NCBI GenBank assembly: GCA_963740205.1
Contig: CAVUDD010000005.1
Coordinates: 1-64,000, forward strand
Reading direction: 5' to 3'
DNA from: UBA2137 sp963740205
GTDB taxonomy: Bacteria > Pseudomonadota > Alphaproteobacteria > Micavibrionales > Micavibrionaceae
DNA: 64,000 bases
The translations under genes were made by a program, and so were the position numbers. Numbering within the stretch: position 1 is the first letter of the stretch; the number at the start of each line of letters is the position of its first letter. The notes under the pieces were generated by a model. It saw nothing but the letters and a program-made list of their open reading frames with translations. It did no database searches and had not been told where the DNA came from. This document shows positions 52,437 to 61,790 of the stretch, in pieces.

Positions 52437-54665
52437 TTGTTTGTCTTCTTGGCAGCCTGTTTCTTTATTGTTCCACAATTACTTGTTTATGCTGATTTCG
52501 TTCTGTTAGCGGGCCTTTTATATTTCTGGTGGCTCTCAAGACGCGACCGAACACTTATCTTTAAATCTCCTTACGGTGCCAAATATAAAGACAAAAATAA
52601 TGTTGGTGGAGGCAAAACAGGCCAACCCGAAGGGATTATGTACCTAGGAAACCATAAACAAACAAAAGAAGAGGTTTGGTTTACCAATTCGGATGCCAGA
52701 ACACACATTCTTTATCTTGGAACAACAGGTTCTGGTAAAACCGAGGGTTTGAAATCTATTGCTACTAATGCCATGTGCTGGGCATCAGGTTTTGTTTATA
52801 TTGACGGTAAAGCGGATACGGATTTGTGGTCCAGTTTGTCATCAATGGTACGTCGTTTTGGTCGTGATGACGATTTGATGGTTCTAAACTATATGACTGG
52901 TAACTCGGACACCAAGGCACCTTCAAATTCCATGAACCCGTTTTCATCGGGTTCTGCATCCTATCTAACCAACATGCTTGTATCCCTTATGCCAGAAGCA
53001 GAGGGCGATAATGCCATGTGGAAAGAACGTGCCGTTGCTTTGGTTGGTACGATTATGCCTGCCCTGACTTGGAAACGTGACAATCAGGATACGCCGCTTA
53101 ATGTATCAACAATCCGTAAATTCCTACAGTTAAATAGTATTGTGAAACTCTCCCGCGAAGAGGCTTTACCCGAACATTTGCAACAATCTGTTTCTGGTTA
53201 TCTTGAAACACTTCCAGGCTTTAGTAAGGATGCTTGGGATGATGAGGGTCGTGAAAAACCGGCAGGCCCTGGACAGCCTCCGATTGATCAGACAACAGCA
53301 CACCAGCAACATGGCTATCTTTCAATGCAATTTACACGTTCGTTGCAGTCCTTGGGTGATGAATATGGTTATATTTTTGACGCGGAATATGCCGATGTGA
53401 ACATGGTTGATGTAGTTTTGAACCGCCGTATTCTTGTTGTTCTTATTCCTGCTCTTGAAAAATCTAATGATGAGATTGCGAACCTCGGTAAAATCGTGTC
53501 TGCCACAATCAAGGGCATGATGGGATCTACCCTTGGAGCCACTGTTGAGGGGGATTCCGCAACGGTTATTGAAAACAAACCAACCACCTCTGCAACACCT
53601 TTTGTTACCATCTTTGACGAGGTTGGTTACTATACCGCACAAGGTATGGCTGTTATGGCCGCGCAAGCGCGTTCTCTTGGGTTTAGCCTTGTGTTCTCCT
53701 CGCAGGATTTACCCGCACTTGAAAAACGCGTGAAGGAAGAGGCGCGCTCAATTACTGCGAACTGTAACATCAAGATTTTTGGGAAACTGGAAGATCCCAC
53801 CCAAACCAAAGAATTTTTTGAAAAAACAGTTGGTGAGGCTCTTGTTACCGAATTATCAGGACTTCAAGTGGACAATACTGGTTTTTCTAAAACCTACTAC
53901 GATACACACCAAGCTAGTGTTCAGGTTCGTCCTCGCGCTGCCTATGACGGATTACGCGCCTTTAAAGAGGGTGAGGCCATTATGGTTTATGGTGACAGTG
54001 TCGTAGATGTTAAAATATTCTATTCCAACCCTGGTTTCGCAAAAGCCATGCGCGTTACAAGATTCCTATCCCTGCCACCACATAAAGAAATCACATTAAA
54101 GCATGCAGGGTCGATCGCTGCTTTACGTGATAAAATGGTTAAAAAGAATTGGACTGCTCAGCGTGCAGATGTTGGTTCGGATATCCCTGAAGTCATTGCT
54201 AACCTTGCAAAGGCATATGCTAAACATGAGAGCGGCGCATCCAACTTAACTGACGCAGGTATTTTTAGTGTTGTTGAAACTTATGCGGCAGACAACCCAA
54301 TCGATATGAACGCACCGAGGCAGCAATCCGAAGCAGTTACAACACCACAAGTGCAAGAGCAACAAACACAATCGCAAGAAGCAACCCCTACTTCTGAAAC
54401 GCCTCCTACACAAATCAGCGAACAATCGCAAAAACAAGCTCCTGCCTCACCGTTAAGTTACTTTGCAGGTGATAAAGCTAATAAAGAGCCTCAGGTTAAA
54501 GAATCAGGGAAAAGCACGCCTGTTTCAAAAGAAACAGCACAGCCAGAAAAATCCGCAGAAAGCGCAAGTGAATCCATTCAAATTCTCAAAGAGGCCGCTG
54601 CTAAATCTAGAGCTGAACTTGTTAAATCAGAAGATGACAAAGAAACTGTGGATGTCGGCGAATAG
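52437..54665 (+). CDS. dotL: DotL/IcmO-like type IV coupling ATPase
   Basis: 742 residues from a TTG at 52437; the family frame continues upstream past a TGA (see 52323-52436). Two N-terminal helices precede a FtsK/VirD4-type ATPase: Walker A TTGSGKT (~96-102), preceded by WFTNSDARTHILYLG, and Walker B VTIFDEVGYY. DotL-specific stretches include VVLNRRILVVLIPALEKS and ARSLGFSLVFSSQDLPALEK. The last ~130 residues are Gln/Ser/Thr/Lys-rich and low-complexity, unlike the adaptor-binding tail in Legionella. It should pull or gate substrates into a type IVB channel. It converges on argS with 6 bases between stops. Confidence 0.88.
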   Translation: MFVFLAACFFIVPQLLVYADFVLLAGLLYFWWLSRRDRTLIFKSPYGAKYKDKNNVGGGKTGQPEGIMYLGNHKQTKEEVWFTNSDARTHILYLGTTGSGKTEGLKSIATNAMCWASGFVYIDGKADTDLWSSLSSMVRRFGRDDDLMVLNYMTGNSDTKAPSNSMNPFSSGSASYLTNMLVSLMPEAEGDNAMWKERAVALVGTIMPALTWKRDNQDTPLNVSTIRKFLQLNSIVKLSREEALPEHLQQSVSGYLETLPGFSKDAWDDEGREKPAGPGQPPIDQTTAHQQHGYLSMQFTRSLQSLGDEYGYIFDAEYADVNMVDVVLNRRILVVLIPALEKSNDEIANLGKIVSATIKGMMGSTLGATVEGDSATVIENKPTTSATPFVTIFDEVGYYTAQGMAVMAAQARSLGFSLVFSSQDLPALEKRVKEEARSITANCNIKIFGKLEDPTQTKEFFEKTVGEALVTELSGLQVDNTGFSKTYYDTHQASVQVRPRAAYDGLRAFKEGEAIMVYGDSVVDVKIFYSNPGFAKAMRVTRFLSLPPHKEITLKHAGSIAALRDKMVKKNWTAQRADVGSDIPEVIANLAKAYAKHESGASNLTDAGIFSVVETYAADNPIDMNAPRQQSEAVTTPQVQEQQTQSQEATPTSETPPTQISEQSQKQAPASPLSYFAGDKANKEPQVKESGKSTPVSKETAQPEKSAESASESIQILKEAAAKSRAELVKSEDDKETVDVGE

Positions 54666-54671
54666 CCTAAA

Positions 54672-56438
54672 CTACATACGCTCTGGGATATCAATTCCCA
54701 TCAAATCCACCGCAGTTGATAACATGTCCGAAACTGCTTTGCTTAACGCCAGATAATTTGCACGCTTAGCTTCGTCCTTTTCAATAAGAACAGGTGTGTT
54801 CGCATAGAATTTTCCAAACTCCTGTGCTAAACGATACACATATTCGCATAAAATATGCGGCGTATAGGAACGGATAACACCTTCAATCGCGTTCGGGAAC
54901 TGGGTCATTAATAAGACTAATGAGCGCGTGGCATCATTCACTTCAATATCATCTGCGTAAGATATATTCTGATCAGATGCCTTTCTTAGCATCGATTTCA
55001 CACGCACAATTTGGTAAAGAATATATGGACCTGTTTTGCCCTCAAAAGAGACAAGCTTATCCAGATCAAAAATATAATCGGTGTGACGCGGGTTTTGTAA
55101 ATCGGCATATTTAATTGCAGCAATTCCGACCTTTTTGGCAATATCCACCTTTTCAGTATCGTCAAAATCATTGGCTATATTTGCTTCGTTGATTTTAGTC
55201 AGCGCTTTATCTTGCGCCATCTGAATAAGGTCTTCAAGTTTCATAATACCGCCTTCGCGGGTTTTAAATGGCTTTCCATCATTACCATTCATTGTCCCGA
55301 AACCAGCATGCGTTAATTCAACATTATCAGGCACAATTTTGGAAAGTCGAGCTGCACGAAAAACTTGTTCAAAATGAAGGTGTTGGCGTTGATCAACAAC
55401 ATAGATAATTTTATCGGGATTGTATAAATCCATACGCTCAACCAATGTCGCCATATCGGTTGTTCCGTACATGACCGCTCCATCTTTTTTATAAAGTATA
55501 AGTGGCGGATAGGTTTTATCGTCATCATTTTTCTCAACATAAACAACGAGTGCGCCCTCACTATCAACTGCATGACCATCAGCTTTTAAATTTTTGACCA
55601 TAGGCGCAATCAAGTCATGAACATCGGACTCACCTTTCCATAGGTCAAAATAGACATTCAAATTGGCGTAATTTTCTTTCATGCTTTTTATAGAGACACT
55701 CATGAAATGCTTCCATAGGGCATAGTATCCTGCACGTTTGTTTTGCAAATCTACTGTTGCCTGTCTTGCTTCTTCAGCGCGCGTCTCGTTGTCTTTGCAT
55801 GCCTTTGAAGCTACAGGATAGATTTCTTCAAAATCATTAATTTTTAGAGGGCTATCTTTTGGATATTTGCCCGTGTAATTTTCATCAAAATAAGGCCAAG
55901 CGGGATAACGATGTTTTAATTCCATCAATATCATTCCCATTTGAGTGCCCCAGTCGCCCATATGGACATCACCAAGAGTTTTATATCCTGAGAATTTCAA
56001 AATACGTCGTAGCGTATCTCCAATGATTGCCGCTCTTAAATGGCCAACATGCATCGGCTTTCCAACATTTGGGCCACCATAATCAAGCACTACTGTTTGG
56101 TTATCGCCATGTGTGGCCATACTGTAATTATCTGCATCAATTAATGCATTAACAGCACCTGATAACTTAGCGTCTGTAAGATCCATATTGATAAAACCAG
56201 GTCCGGCAATTTCCAATTTTTCGAAAGAACTATTCTCCTTTAATTCATTTATAATAGAAGATGCTATTTCTCGTGGAGGCTTACTAAGTATTTTTGCTCC
56301 TGACATGGCACCGTTGCATTGGAATTGCGCCAAATCAGGACGATCAGAATATCTTACCTCCCCAAGGTCGCTCGAAAGGCCTGCCTTTTCAAAGGCTTTT
56401 CCAGATATGTCAGAGAGTTCATCAGTTAATTTTTTCAT
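54672..56438 (-). CDS. argS: arginyl-tRNA synthetase
   Basis: 588 residues. An N-terminal Add-1 domain (~1-100) precedes the class I core with the HIGH-type motif NVGKPMHVGHLRAAIIGDTL (~130-149). KMSK is replaced by the usual ArgRS variant region near FKTREGGIMKLEDL. The DALR anticodon-binding domain at the C-terminus ends in LSKAVSDMLSTAVDLMGIDIPERM-like sequence. It charges tRNA-Arg; one of its substrates, tRNA-Arg(CCG), is encoded at 3.6 kb. The gene is monocistronic and leftward. Confidence 0.96.
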   Translation of the reverse strand: MKKLTDELSDISGKAFEKAGLSSDLGEVRYSDRPDLAQFQCNGAMSGAKILSKPPREIASSIINELKENSSFEKLEIAGPGFINMDLTDAKLSGAVNALIDADNYSMATHGDNQTVVLDYGGPNVGKPMHVGHLRAAIIGDTLRRILKFSGYKTLGDVHMGDWGTQMGMILMELKHRYPAWPYFDENYTGKYPKDSPLKINDFEEIYPVASKACKDNETRAEEARQATVDLQNKRAGYYALWKHFMSVSIKSMKENYANLNVYFDLWKGESDVHDLIAPMVKNLKADGHAVDSEGALVVYVEKNDDDKTYPPLILYKKDGAVMYGTTDMATLVERMDLYNPDKIIYVVDQRQHLHFEQVFRAARLSKIVPDNVELTHAGFGTMNGNDGKPFKTREGGIMKLEDLIQMAQDKALTKINEANIANDFDDTEKVDIAKKVGIAAIKYADLQNPRHTDYIFDLDKLVSFEGKTGPYILYQIVRVKSMLRKASDQNISYADDIEVNDATRSLVLLMTQFPNAIEGVIRSYTPHILCEYVYRLAQEFGKFYANTPVLIEKDEAKRANYLALSKAVSDMLSTAVDLMGIDIPERM

Positions 56439-56518
56439 TGAATTTTGAATGTTTTAAACTTTTTCTATTATGAATAAGCATGTAACATGGTTTCAACATT
56501 TTGAACAGATTGAATAAA

Positions 56519-56920
56519 ATGAAAAAATCTATCTATTTTGCGCTTTTATTAGTTTCTCTTGTTATCTTGCATGACACGGTTTACGCCGAGCGCAACAATC
56601 TGCCATTTGCATTAACTGATTTTGGCTGGATAATTCATAATTATGTTCCAGCCTTTGAAACTTTTCTTATAGATAATCTATCTCAAGATTTTCGTGTTAA
56701 ATATCTCGCGCCTCTTTTCAGCACAAAAACACTTTTTGTTGCTCTGGCAATTGGCGGGTTTTTTGTGCTTCTAGCTATAGTTCATGCAATTAAAACTGGG
56801 AAATCAATTCTAAAGTCGATCCCAATAGTATCCTTGTTTTTTAAGGAAAAAAAATCTGAGTATGCACGGCATAATTACAGAAAGAACAGCGGTCGTTTCA
56901 AATACAAAAGCAAAGATTAA
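56519..56920 (+). CDS. small membrane protein, unknown
   Basis: 133 residues from the ATG at 56519; a TTG-started frame 18 bases upstream is less likely. A signal-type N-terminal helix (~4-22, ending VYAER), a central periplasmic-looking stretch, a second helix (~78-98, ALAIGGFFVLLAIVHAI) and a strongly basic, Lys/Arg/Tyr-rich tail (NYRKNSGRFKYKSKD) are visible. No family recognised. It is divergent from argS and its stop overlaps the convergent hydrolase stop by 4 bases. Confidence 0.6.
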   Translation: MKKSIYFALLLVSLVILHDTVYAERNNLPFALTDFGWIIHNYVPAFETFLIDNLSQDFRVKYLAPLFSTKTLFVALAIGGFFVLLAIVHAIKTGKSILKSIPIVSLFFKEKKSEYARHNYRKNSGRFKYKSKD

Positions 56921-57675
56921 GCAATTATCTTACTGAGAGCGTCTTCAAGATATTTTAGATCTTTATCTCGAGAAAGACTGTGACCTGCATCCTTTATTAA
57001 AATAATGTCCGTCTCATCCGACGTTAAACATTCTTGAATTTTTAATGCTTTTTCCCATGGCACATCCTTATCCTTTTTTCCCTGTATAATGATGACAGGC
57101 GCAGTGACATCTATAGCAGAGTTAAGAAGACAATAATCCTCACCATCCTCAATGAGTTTTTTTGTGAAAATGTAGGGTTCTTCGCTATAATCATTTGGAA
57201 CATCCACATGACCATTTTTCTTTAAATCAGATTTTTGTTGATCATCAAATCGATCTATAATTTCACGCGTAAAGTCGGGAGCTGGTGCCAAAAGAACCAA
57301 CCCTTTAATTGTGCTTGCACGTTCTCTTGCGCATAATAGAGATATCCATCCACCCATAGATGACCCTACGAGAATGTATTCTCTTGTGCCTGAAATATTA
57401 TCGATAATACTCAAAGAATCTTCAAGCCACTGACCTATAGACCCATTTTCAAATTTTCCTTCTGATTTGCCATGACCAGAATAATCAAAACGTATAAAAG
57501 ATATATTTTTTCGCGCACATAAATTTTGAAGAAATAATGCTTTTGTGCCTTCCATATCAGATTTAAAACCGCCAAGAAAAATCACTGTTGGCTTATCTGT
57601 ATCACCTTCAAATAAATGATAGGCCAATTTACGCCCTGATTTGGCTGTGTGCAGTCGGTGGTTTTGTTTGTGCAT
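56917..57675 (-). CDS. alpha/beta hydrolase (serine hydrolase)
   Basis: 252 residues. Oxyanion-hole strand VIFLGGFKSDMEGTKA (~30-45), nucleophile elbow LVGSSMGGWIS (~109-119), acidic residue in QGKKDKDVPW and His in KDAGHSLSRD (~232-241) complete a triad. It has no signal peptide, so it is cytosolic. The compact, capless layout is like many small bacterial carboxylesterases, and the substrate is unknown. AGGAAAA precedes the ATG. It is divergently transcribed from the glycosyltransferase pair. Confidence 0.82.
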   Translation of the reverse strand: MHKQNHRLHTAKSGRKLAYHLFEGDTDKPTVIFLGGFKSDMEGTKALFLQNLCARKNISFIRFDYSGHGKSEGKFENGSIGQWLEDSLSIIDNISGTREYILVGSSMGGWISLLCARERASTIKGLVLLAPAPDFTREIIDRFDDQQKSDLKKNGHVDVPNDYSEEPYIFTKKLIEDGEDYCLLNSAIDVTAPVIIIQGKKDKDVPWEKALKIQECLTSDETDIILIKDAGHSLSRDKDLKYLEDALSKIIA

Positions 57676-57763
57676 ATCTTTTCCTAACCTCTAAAAATAT
57701 GGTACATCCTTAGATAGAAGTATTTTTTCTGTCTCTACAATATCTCAAGGATTAAAGACCACA

Positions 57764-58912
57764 ATGAAAAACGGAACAATACCTGTTGTCATGCAAATTA
57801 TCCCATCTTTGGGTGCGGGTGGTGCAGAGCAAGGTTGCATTGATATTGCAGCAGAACTTATAAAGTCCAGTGCCGAGGCTATTGTGGTTTCAAACGGGGG
57901 GAGTCGTCTCCACGAATTGCAAAGAATTGGTGCAATGCATGTTAATCTTCCTGTTGATTCCAAAAATCCGCTCGTTATGTGGAGAAATATATTCAAACTA
58001 AGAAAGCTTATACGCCGTTATCAGGTTGATATTGTGCATGCAAGAAGTCGCGCGCCAGCATGGAGTGCATGGAAGGCATGCCAAGGAACACATACGCATT
58101 TCGTCACAACGTGTCATGCACCATATAACATCCAAAACTCAGCCAAAAAATTCTACAACTCGTCAATTATAAAGGGTGAAAGGGTCATTGCCATTTCTAA
58201 TTATGTAGCTAATTACCTGCGCAAACAATATCAACTCCCCGATAGTCGCCTTCGCCTTATTCACCGTGGTGTCCCGATGGAAAAATTCCACCCTTCGCTT
58301 GTTACGGCAGAGCGTCTCGTTAAATTAACAAATGAGTGGCGTGTACCAGATGGTAAGAACATTATCATGCTCCCTGGTCGCCTCACGCGATGGAAAGGCC
58401 ACGCTGATTTTATCAATGCCCTTACTATGCTCAAGGATAAAGATTTGTTCGGTATAATCATAGGCGATGATCAAGGGCGTACTGAATATCGTGAAGAACT
58501 AATGACTCTCATAAAAGACAATGGCATGGAAGGGCGTATTCGTATCATTGATCATTGTTCCGACATGCCTTCTGCTTATATGCTCGCCAGTGTTGTAGTA
58601 AGTGCCTCTGTAGAACCTGAAGGCTTTGGGCGCGTCCCAGTTGAAGCTCAAGCTATGGGGCGACCTATTATTGCGACCAATCACGGTGGCGCAAAAGAAA
58701 CGGTTATTCATGGAGAAACTGGCTGGCTTATTCCACCTAATGCTCCAAAAGAAATGGCACAGGCCATCTCGGCTGCTATATCGCTTGCACCTGATCAAAG
58801 AGAGCTTATGGCAGAGCGCGGTATGCAGCATGTACATAGTAATTTCACTAAAGAAATTATGGCTGATAAGACTCTTAATGTTTATGCCGAGCTTATCCGT
58901 CCTCAAAAATAA
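57764..58912 (+). CDS. glycosyltransferase family 4
   Basis: 382 residues, GT-B fold. The N-terminal half starts with PSLGAGGAEQGCIDIAAEL, a glycine loop typical of GT4, followed by VHARSRAPAW. The C-terminal half has IMLPGRLTRWKGH, the donor-binding SASVEPEGFGRVPVEAQAMGRP (the EPEGFGRVPVEA motif) and THGGAKETV-like ATNHGGAKETV. It probably transfers a sugar in LPS core or another surface glycan. It forms a two-gene unit with the GT9 gene 6 bases downstream. Confidence 0.88.
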   Translation: MKNGTIPVVMQIIPSLGAGGAEQGCIDIAAELIKSSAEAIVVSNGGSRLHELQRIGAMHVNLPVDSKNPLVMWRNIFKLRKLIRRYQVDIVHARSRAPAWSAWKACQGTHTHFVTTCHAPYNIQNSAKKFYNSSIIKGERVIAISNYVANYLRKQYQLPDSRLRLIHRGVPMEKFHPSLVTAERLVKLTNEWRVPDGKNIIMLPGRLTRWKGHADFINALTMLKDKDLFGIIIGDDQGRTEYREELMTLIKDNGMEGRIRIIDHCSDMPSAYMLASVVVSASVEPEGFGRVPVEAQAMGRPIIATNHGGAKETVIHGETGWLIPPNAPKEMAQAISAAISLAPDQRELMAERGMQHVHSNFTKEIMADKTLNVYAELIRPQK

Positions 58913-58918
58913 AATCTT

Positions 58919-59857
58919 ATGAATTCCGCACAACGCATTCTTGTTATTAAACTTAGCGCACTTGGTGATTTCATTCAGGCCTTTGGCGCCATGCGCGCTA
59001 TTCGTGAACATCACCCGCACGCACACATCACTTTGATGACAACAAAGCTATTTGCAGAAATGGCTGAAAAATCCGGTTATTTTGATTCAGTTTGGGTAGC
59101 GCTCAAGCCTAAATGGAAAGATTTAAGTGGCTGGCTTTCTCTAAGAAAAGAACTTAATAAGGCTCAATATACAAGAATATATGATCTACAAAATAATGAC
59201 CGTACAAATCTCTATTTCAAGCTTTTAAAGAATCCGAAACCTGAGTGGATTGGTATTGCTAAGGGAGCTTCTCACAGAAATGATACTGCCAGTAGAAAAG
59301 CAGGAATAGCGTTCCAAGGTCACGTCGAAACACTTCAAAAGGCAGGCTTGAAAAATATAGCCATAGATAAGTTGGAGTGGATGGAACAAGATCTGGATAA
59401 ATTTAATTTACCGCCTAAATTTGCTCTTATCATTGCTGGCTGTGCTCCTAATCGTCCTGAAAAAAGATGGCCAACCAAATATTATGCTGCCATAACCCAA
59501 TACCTTATAAAAGCAGGTATAACTCCCATTCTGATAGGGACGAATGCCGAAGGAGACATAAATGATGAGATTGAACAAATTGCCCCAGAAATAATTATTA
59601 ACCTGACCGATAAAACGAGTTTTTATGATATTGCGACATTGGCAAGATGTGCCAGATTGACAATTGGTAACGATACAGGCCCAACTCACCTTGCCTCTGC
59701 AACAGGCGGACATACAATTGTAATTTTCAATGAAAGCAAAGTGAGCAATCCTGTAAAACATGCACCTCTGGGTGAGAACGTTCATGTTATATCTTCAGGA
59801 AATATCGAATCTATTCTACCAAAGCTAGTTATAGAGAAAATTGAAAGTATTATTTAA
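58919..59857 (+). CDS. glycosyltransferase family 9 (heptosyltransferase-like)
   Basis: 312 residues. RILVIKLSALGDFIQAFGAM at the start, ALIIAGCAPNRPEKRWPTKYYA in the middle and IGNDTGPTHLASATGGHTIV near the end are the GT9 hallmarks. GT9 enzymes usually add ADP-heptose to the LPS inner core in the cytosol; the pairing with a GT4 suggests core assembly. The donor specificity is not settled by sequence. The stop codon lies inside the palindrome ATTATTTAAATAAT, 8 bases from the convergent arsR-type stop. Confidence 0.85.
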   Translation: MNSAQRILVIKLSALGDFIQAFGAMRAIREHHPHAHITLMTTKLFAEMAEKSGYFDSVWVALKPKWKDLSGWLSLRKELNKAQYTRIYDLQNNDRTNLYFKLLKNPKPEWIGIAKGASHRNDTASRKAGIAFQGHVETLQKAGLKNIAIDKLEWMEQDLDKFNLPPKFALIIAGCAPNRPEKRWPTKYYAAITQYLIKAGITPILIGTNAEGDINDEIEQIAPEIIINLTDKTSFYDIATLARCARLTIGNDTGPTHLASATGGHTIVIFNESKVSNPVKHAPLGENVHVISSGNIESILPKLVIEKIESII

Positions 59858-59865
59858 ATAATCGC

Positions 59866-60177
59866 TTATTCGGCTTCGCCTTCAACTTCATGAAAAAGCT
59901 CACAGATCGAGCCTAGAATGTGCGAAACATGTTCACTGTCTAAGGAATAATAAATCGTTTGTGCATCACGTCTAGTTTTCACTAAACCATCTCGCCTTAA
60001 ACGTGCAAGGTGTTGTGACAGAGCAGATTGCGAAAGACCAACGATTTCCTCGAGGTCTCCAACGCATTTTTCCTCTTCGACAAGAGCACAAATAATAGTC
60101 AAACGTTTTTCGTTTGCTAATGCTTTAAGCAGGATGACAATTTCATCCATATTTTTATTTATATTATTTATATCCAT
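59866..60177 (-). CDS. ArsR-family transcriptional repressor (HlyU/BigR/SqrR-like)
   Basis: 103 residues, a single winged helix-turn-helix. The recognition region SQSALSQHLARLRRDGLVKTRR and QTIYYSL match HlyU/BigR/SqrR-type redox or persulfide sensors, not metal-sensing ArsR. Cysteines are C30, C38 and C92. C30 lies where HlyU has its first redox Cys as I recall it. The C-terminal partner position reads His96 instead, but C92 is four residues upstream and might substitute. An inverted repeat just upstream (60189-60217) is a candidate operator. Regulated genes are not obvious here. Confidence 0.85.
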   Translation of the reverse strand: MDINNINKNMDEIVILLKALANEKRLTIICALVEEEKCVGDLEEIVGLSQSALSQHLARLRRDGLVKTRRDAQTIYYSLDSEHVSHILGSICELFHEVEGEAE

Positions 60178-60188
60178 CCGATTTCTCT

Positions 60189-60217
60189 CGTAAAACTTTT
60201 TTTATTTTTGTTTTACG
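60189..60217. promoter_or_regulatory. inverted repeat upstream of the ArsR-type gene, candidate operator
   Basis: CGTAAAAC (60189-60196) and GTTTTACG (60210-60217) are exact reverse complements separated by a T-rich 13-base spacer. The repeat begins 12 bases before the ArsR start codon. The position suits autorepression, though the spacing is longer than the usual ArsR dyad. Confidence 0.4.
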
Positions 60218-60299
60218 CAGAATAAGTAGTGATTCTTCATCGTCACTTTTTTCTTATATTAAAATTATCCCTCATAGTCAAAACAAGCAATTGTATTGC

Positions 60300-61088
60300 T
60301 TATATACCCTTTTTAGCGGGCAAAAGGCGAGTTAGCAAGGAAATAAATGAACTTGGAAAATATGAAAATATGCGTATCAATGCGTAAATTATTAACGGAA
60401 AAACAATAAGTGTCTTTTTTCTTTCTAAACCGTTTACGATAATTTGTGCTGCTCTCTCAGAATCTATAATTAACGGCATAGGGAAATCGTTTACATCGGT
60501 CATACGCGATTTCACGAATCCAGGGCAAACCACCGACATAGAAATTCCATTTTTTCGACAGGACATAACCATACCCTCTCCCAAGAATCTCACGGCTGCT
60601 TTTGATGCGGAATACGCTGGTGCGCCCGACCAAGGTGAAAAAGATGCCATTGAACTTATGAGTGCAATTTGCCCTTTTTTACGTTCAATCATTTTTTCAA
60701 AGGCAGGTTCAACAGTATTAATAACTCCCATAATGTTTACATCAAAGATTTTACGTGTCTGGGCAAATAAATCTCCCCCGCTTAACCCACCCATACCAGC
60801 AGAAATACCTGCATTGGCAACAATGAGATCAATAGAGTGTTCATTATCAACTTCCAAAACCCATGATCGCATTGCTTTTTTGTCGGTAACATCAACTACA
60901 GCACTAATAACTTGGGGGGATCCTTTATCCCTGCATAGCTTAACAACCCCTTCTAAACGCTCTTTATTACGGCCAGTAAGAGCTAATGAACAGCCTTGAC
61001 TTGCATATTTATAAGCAAGTGCTTCACCTATACCGCTTGAGGCGCCAGTAATTACGACCATTTTTGAATTCGTTTGGGGGTTTTTCAT
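60300..61088 (-). CDS. short-chain dehydrogenase/reductase
   Basis: 262 residues from the ATG at 61088; the frame also opens from a TTG 6 bases upstream. The cofactor motif TGASSGIGEALAY (~15-27), NAGISAG, catalytic Ser in ISSMASFSP and the YSASK motif (~157-161) are intact, so it should be active. A C-terminal hydrophobic stretch (~225-255, LIVFPLIIYALIRIFSYF) suggests membrane association, as in some SDRs acting on lipids or steroids. The substrate is unknown. It is transcribed divergently from gmk. Confidence 0.85.
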   Translation of the reverse strand: MKNPQTNSKMVVITGASSGIGEALAYKYASQGCSLALTGRNKERLEGVVKLCRDKGSPQVISAVVDVTDKKAMRSWVLEVDNEHSIDLIVANAGISAGMGGLSGGDLFAQTRKIFDVNIMGVINTVEPAFEKMIERKKGQIALISSMASFSPWSGAPAYSASKAAVRFLGEGMVMSCRKNGISMSVVCPGFVKSRMTDVNDFPMPLIIDSERAAQIIVNGLERKKTLIVFPLIIYALIRIFSYFPSSFISLLTRLLPAKKGI

Positions 61089-61142
61089 ACACAACTCGCT
61101 CTCTTGCCTTGTCAGACATGTGTGAATAGTTAGAATGTTTCA

Positions 61143-61790
61143 ATGGATCTGTCAAAACTCAAAAGACGTGGGCTTATGTTTGTTCTTTCCTCTCCCTCAG
61201 GTGCGGGCAAGACAACAATCACACGCGAACTCTTACGTAATAATAACGACCTGAAACCTTCGATTTCCGCTACCACGCGCAAACGCAGGGGTGGTGAAGT
61301 CGATGGTAACCATTATTACTTTATTGATATTCCAAATTTCAATCAAATGGTTGAAAACAAAGAAATGCTCGAATATGCAAAAGTTTTTGATAATTATTAT
61401 GGTACGCCAAGGGAGCCTGTAGAACAGGCGCTTCAAGACGGTTACGATGTAATTTTCGACATAGACTGGCAGGGCACTCAGCAACTTGAAGAAATTGCTC
61501 GCAATGATCTAGTAACCATCTTTATTCTCCCTCCTTCGCATGATGAGCTTGAAAGAAGGCTTCGTGCACGCGCCACGGATACATTGGAAACCGAAGAACA
61601 AATCCGCAGTCGCATGGAAAAGGCCTCTAGCGAAATGTCACATTACTCAGAGTATGACTATGTAATTATTAATAAGGATGTTGAAACCACGCTCAATAAA
61701 GCACAAATTATTCTTGATGCAGAGCGCATGAAACGTGAAAGACTAACCGGAATTTCTGAATTTGTCAGAGGCCTTAAAGGCGGACTTTAG
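61143..61790 (+). CDS. gmk: guanylate kinase
   Basis: 215 residues. The P-loop is LSSPSGAGKTTITREL (~16-31); the GMP-binding segment STTRKRRGGEVDG-like (SATTRKRRGGEVDGNHYYF) and the DIDWQGTQQL region (~100-109) are present. It phosphorylates GMP to GDP for nucleic acid and second-messenger pools. Its stop overlaps the convergent S11 gene stop by 4 bases. Nothing unusual in the frame. Confidence 0.97.
   Translation: MDLSKLKRRGLMFVLSSPSGAGKTTITRELLRNNNDLKPSISATTRKRRGGEVDGNHYYFIDIPNFNQMVENKEMLEYAKVFDNYYGTPREPVEQALQDGYDVIFDIDWQGTQQLEEIARNDLVTIFILPPSHDELERRLRARATDTLETEEQIRSRMEKASSEMSHYSEYDYVIINKDVETTLNKAQIILDAERMKRERLTGISEFVRGLKGGL

Noticed and set aside
59846..59861. Palindrome ATTATTTAAATAAT at the GT9 stop as a terminator
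   Set aside because: It has no GC stem and no T-run; it is a chance AT palindrome.
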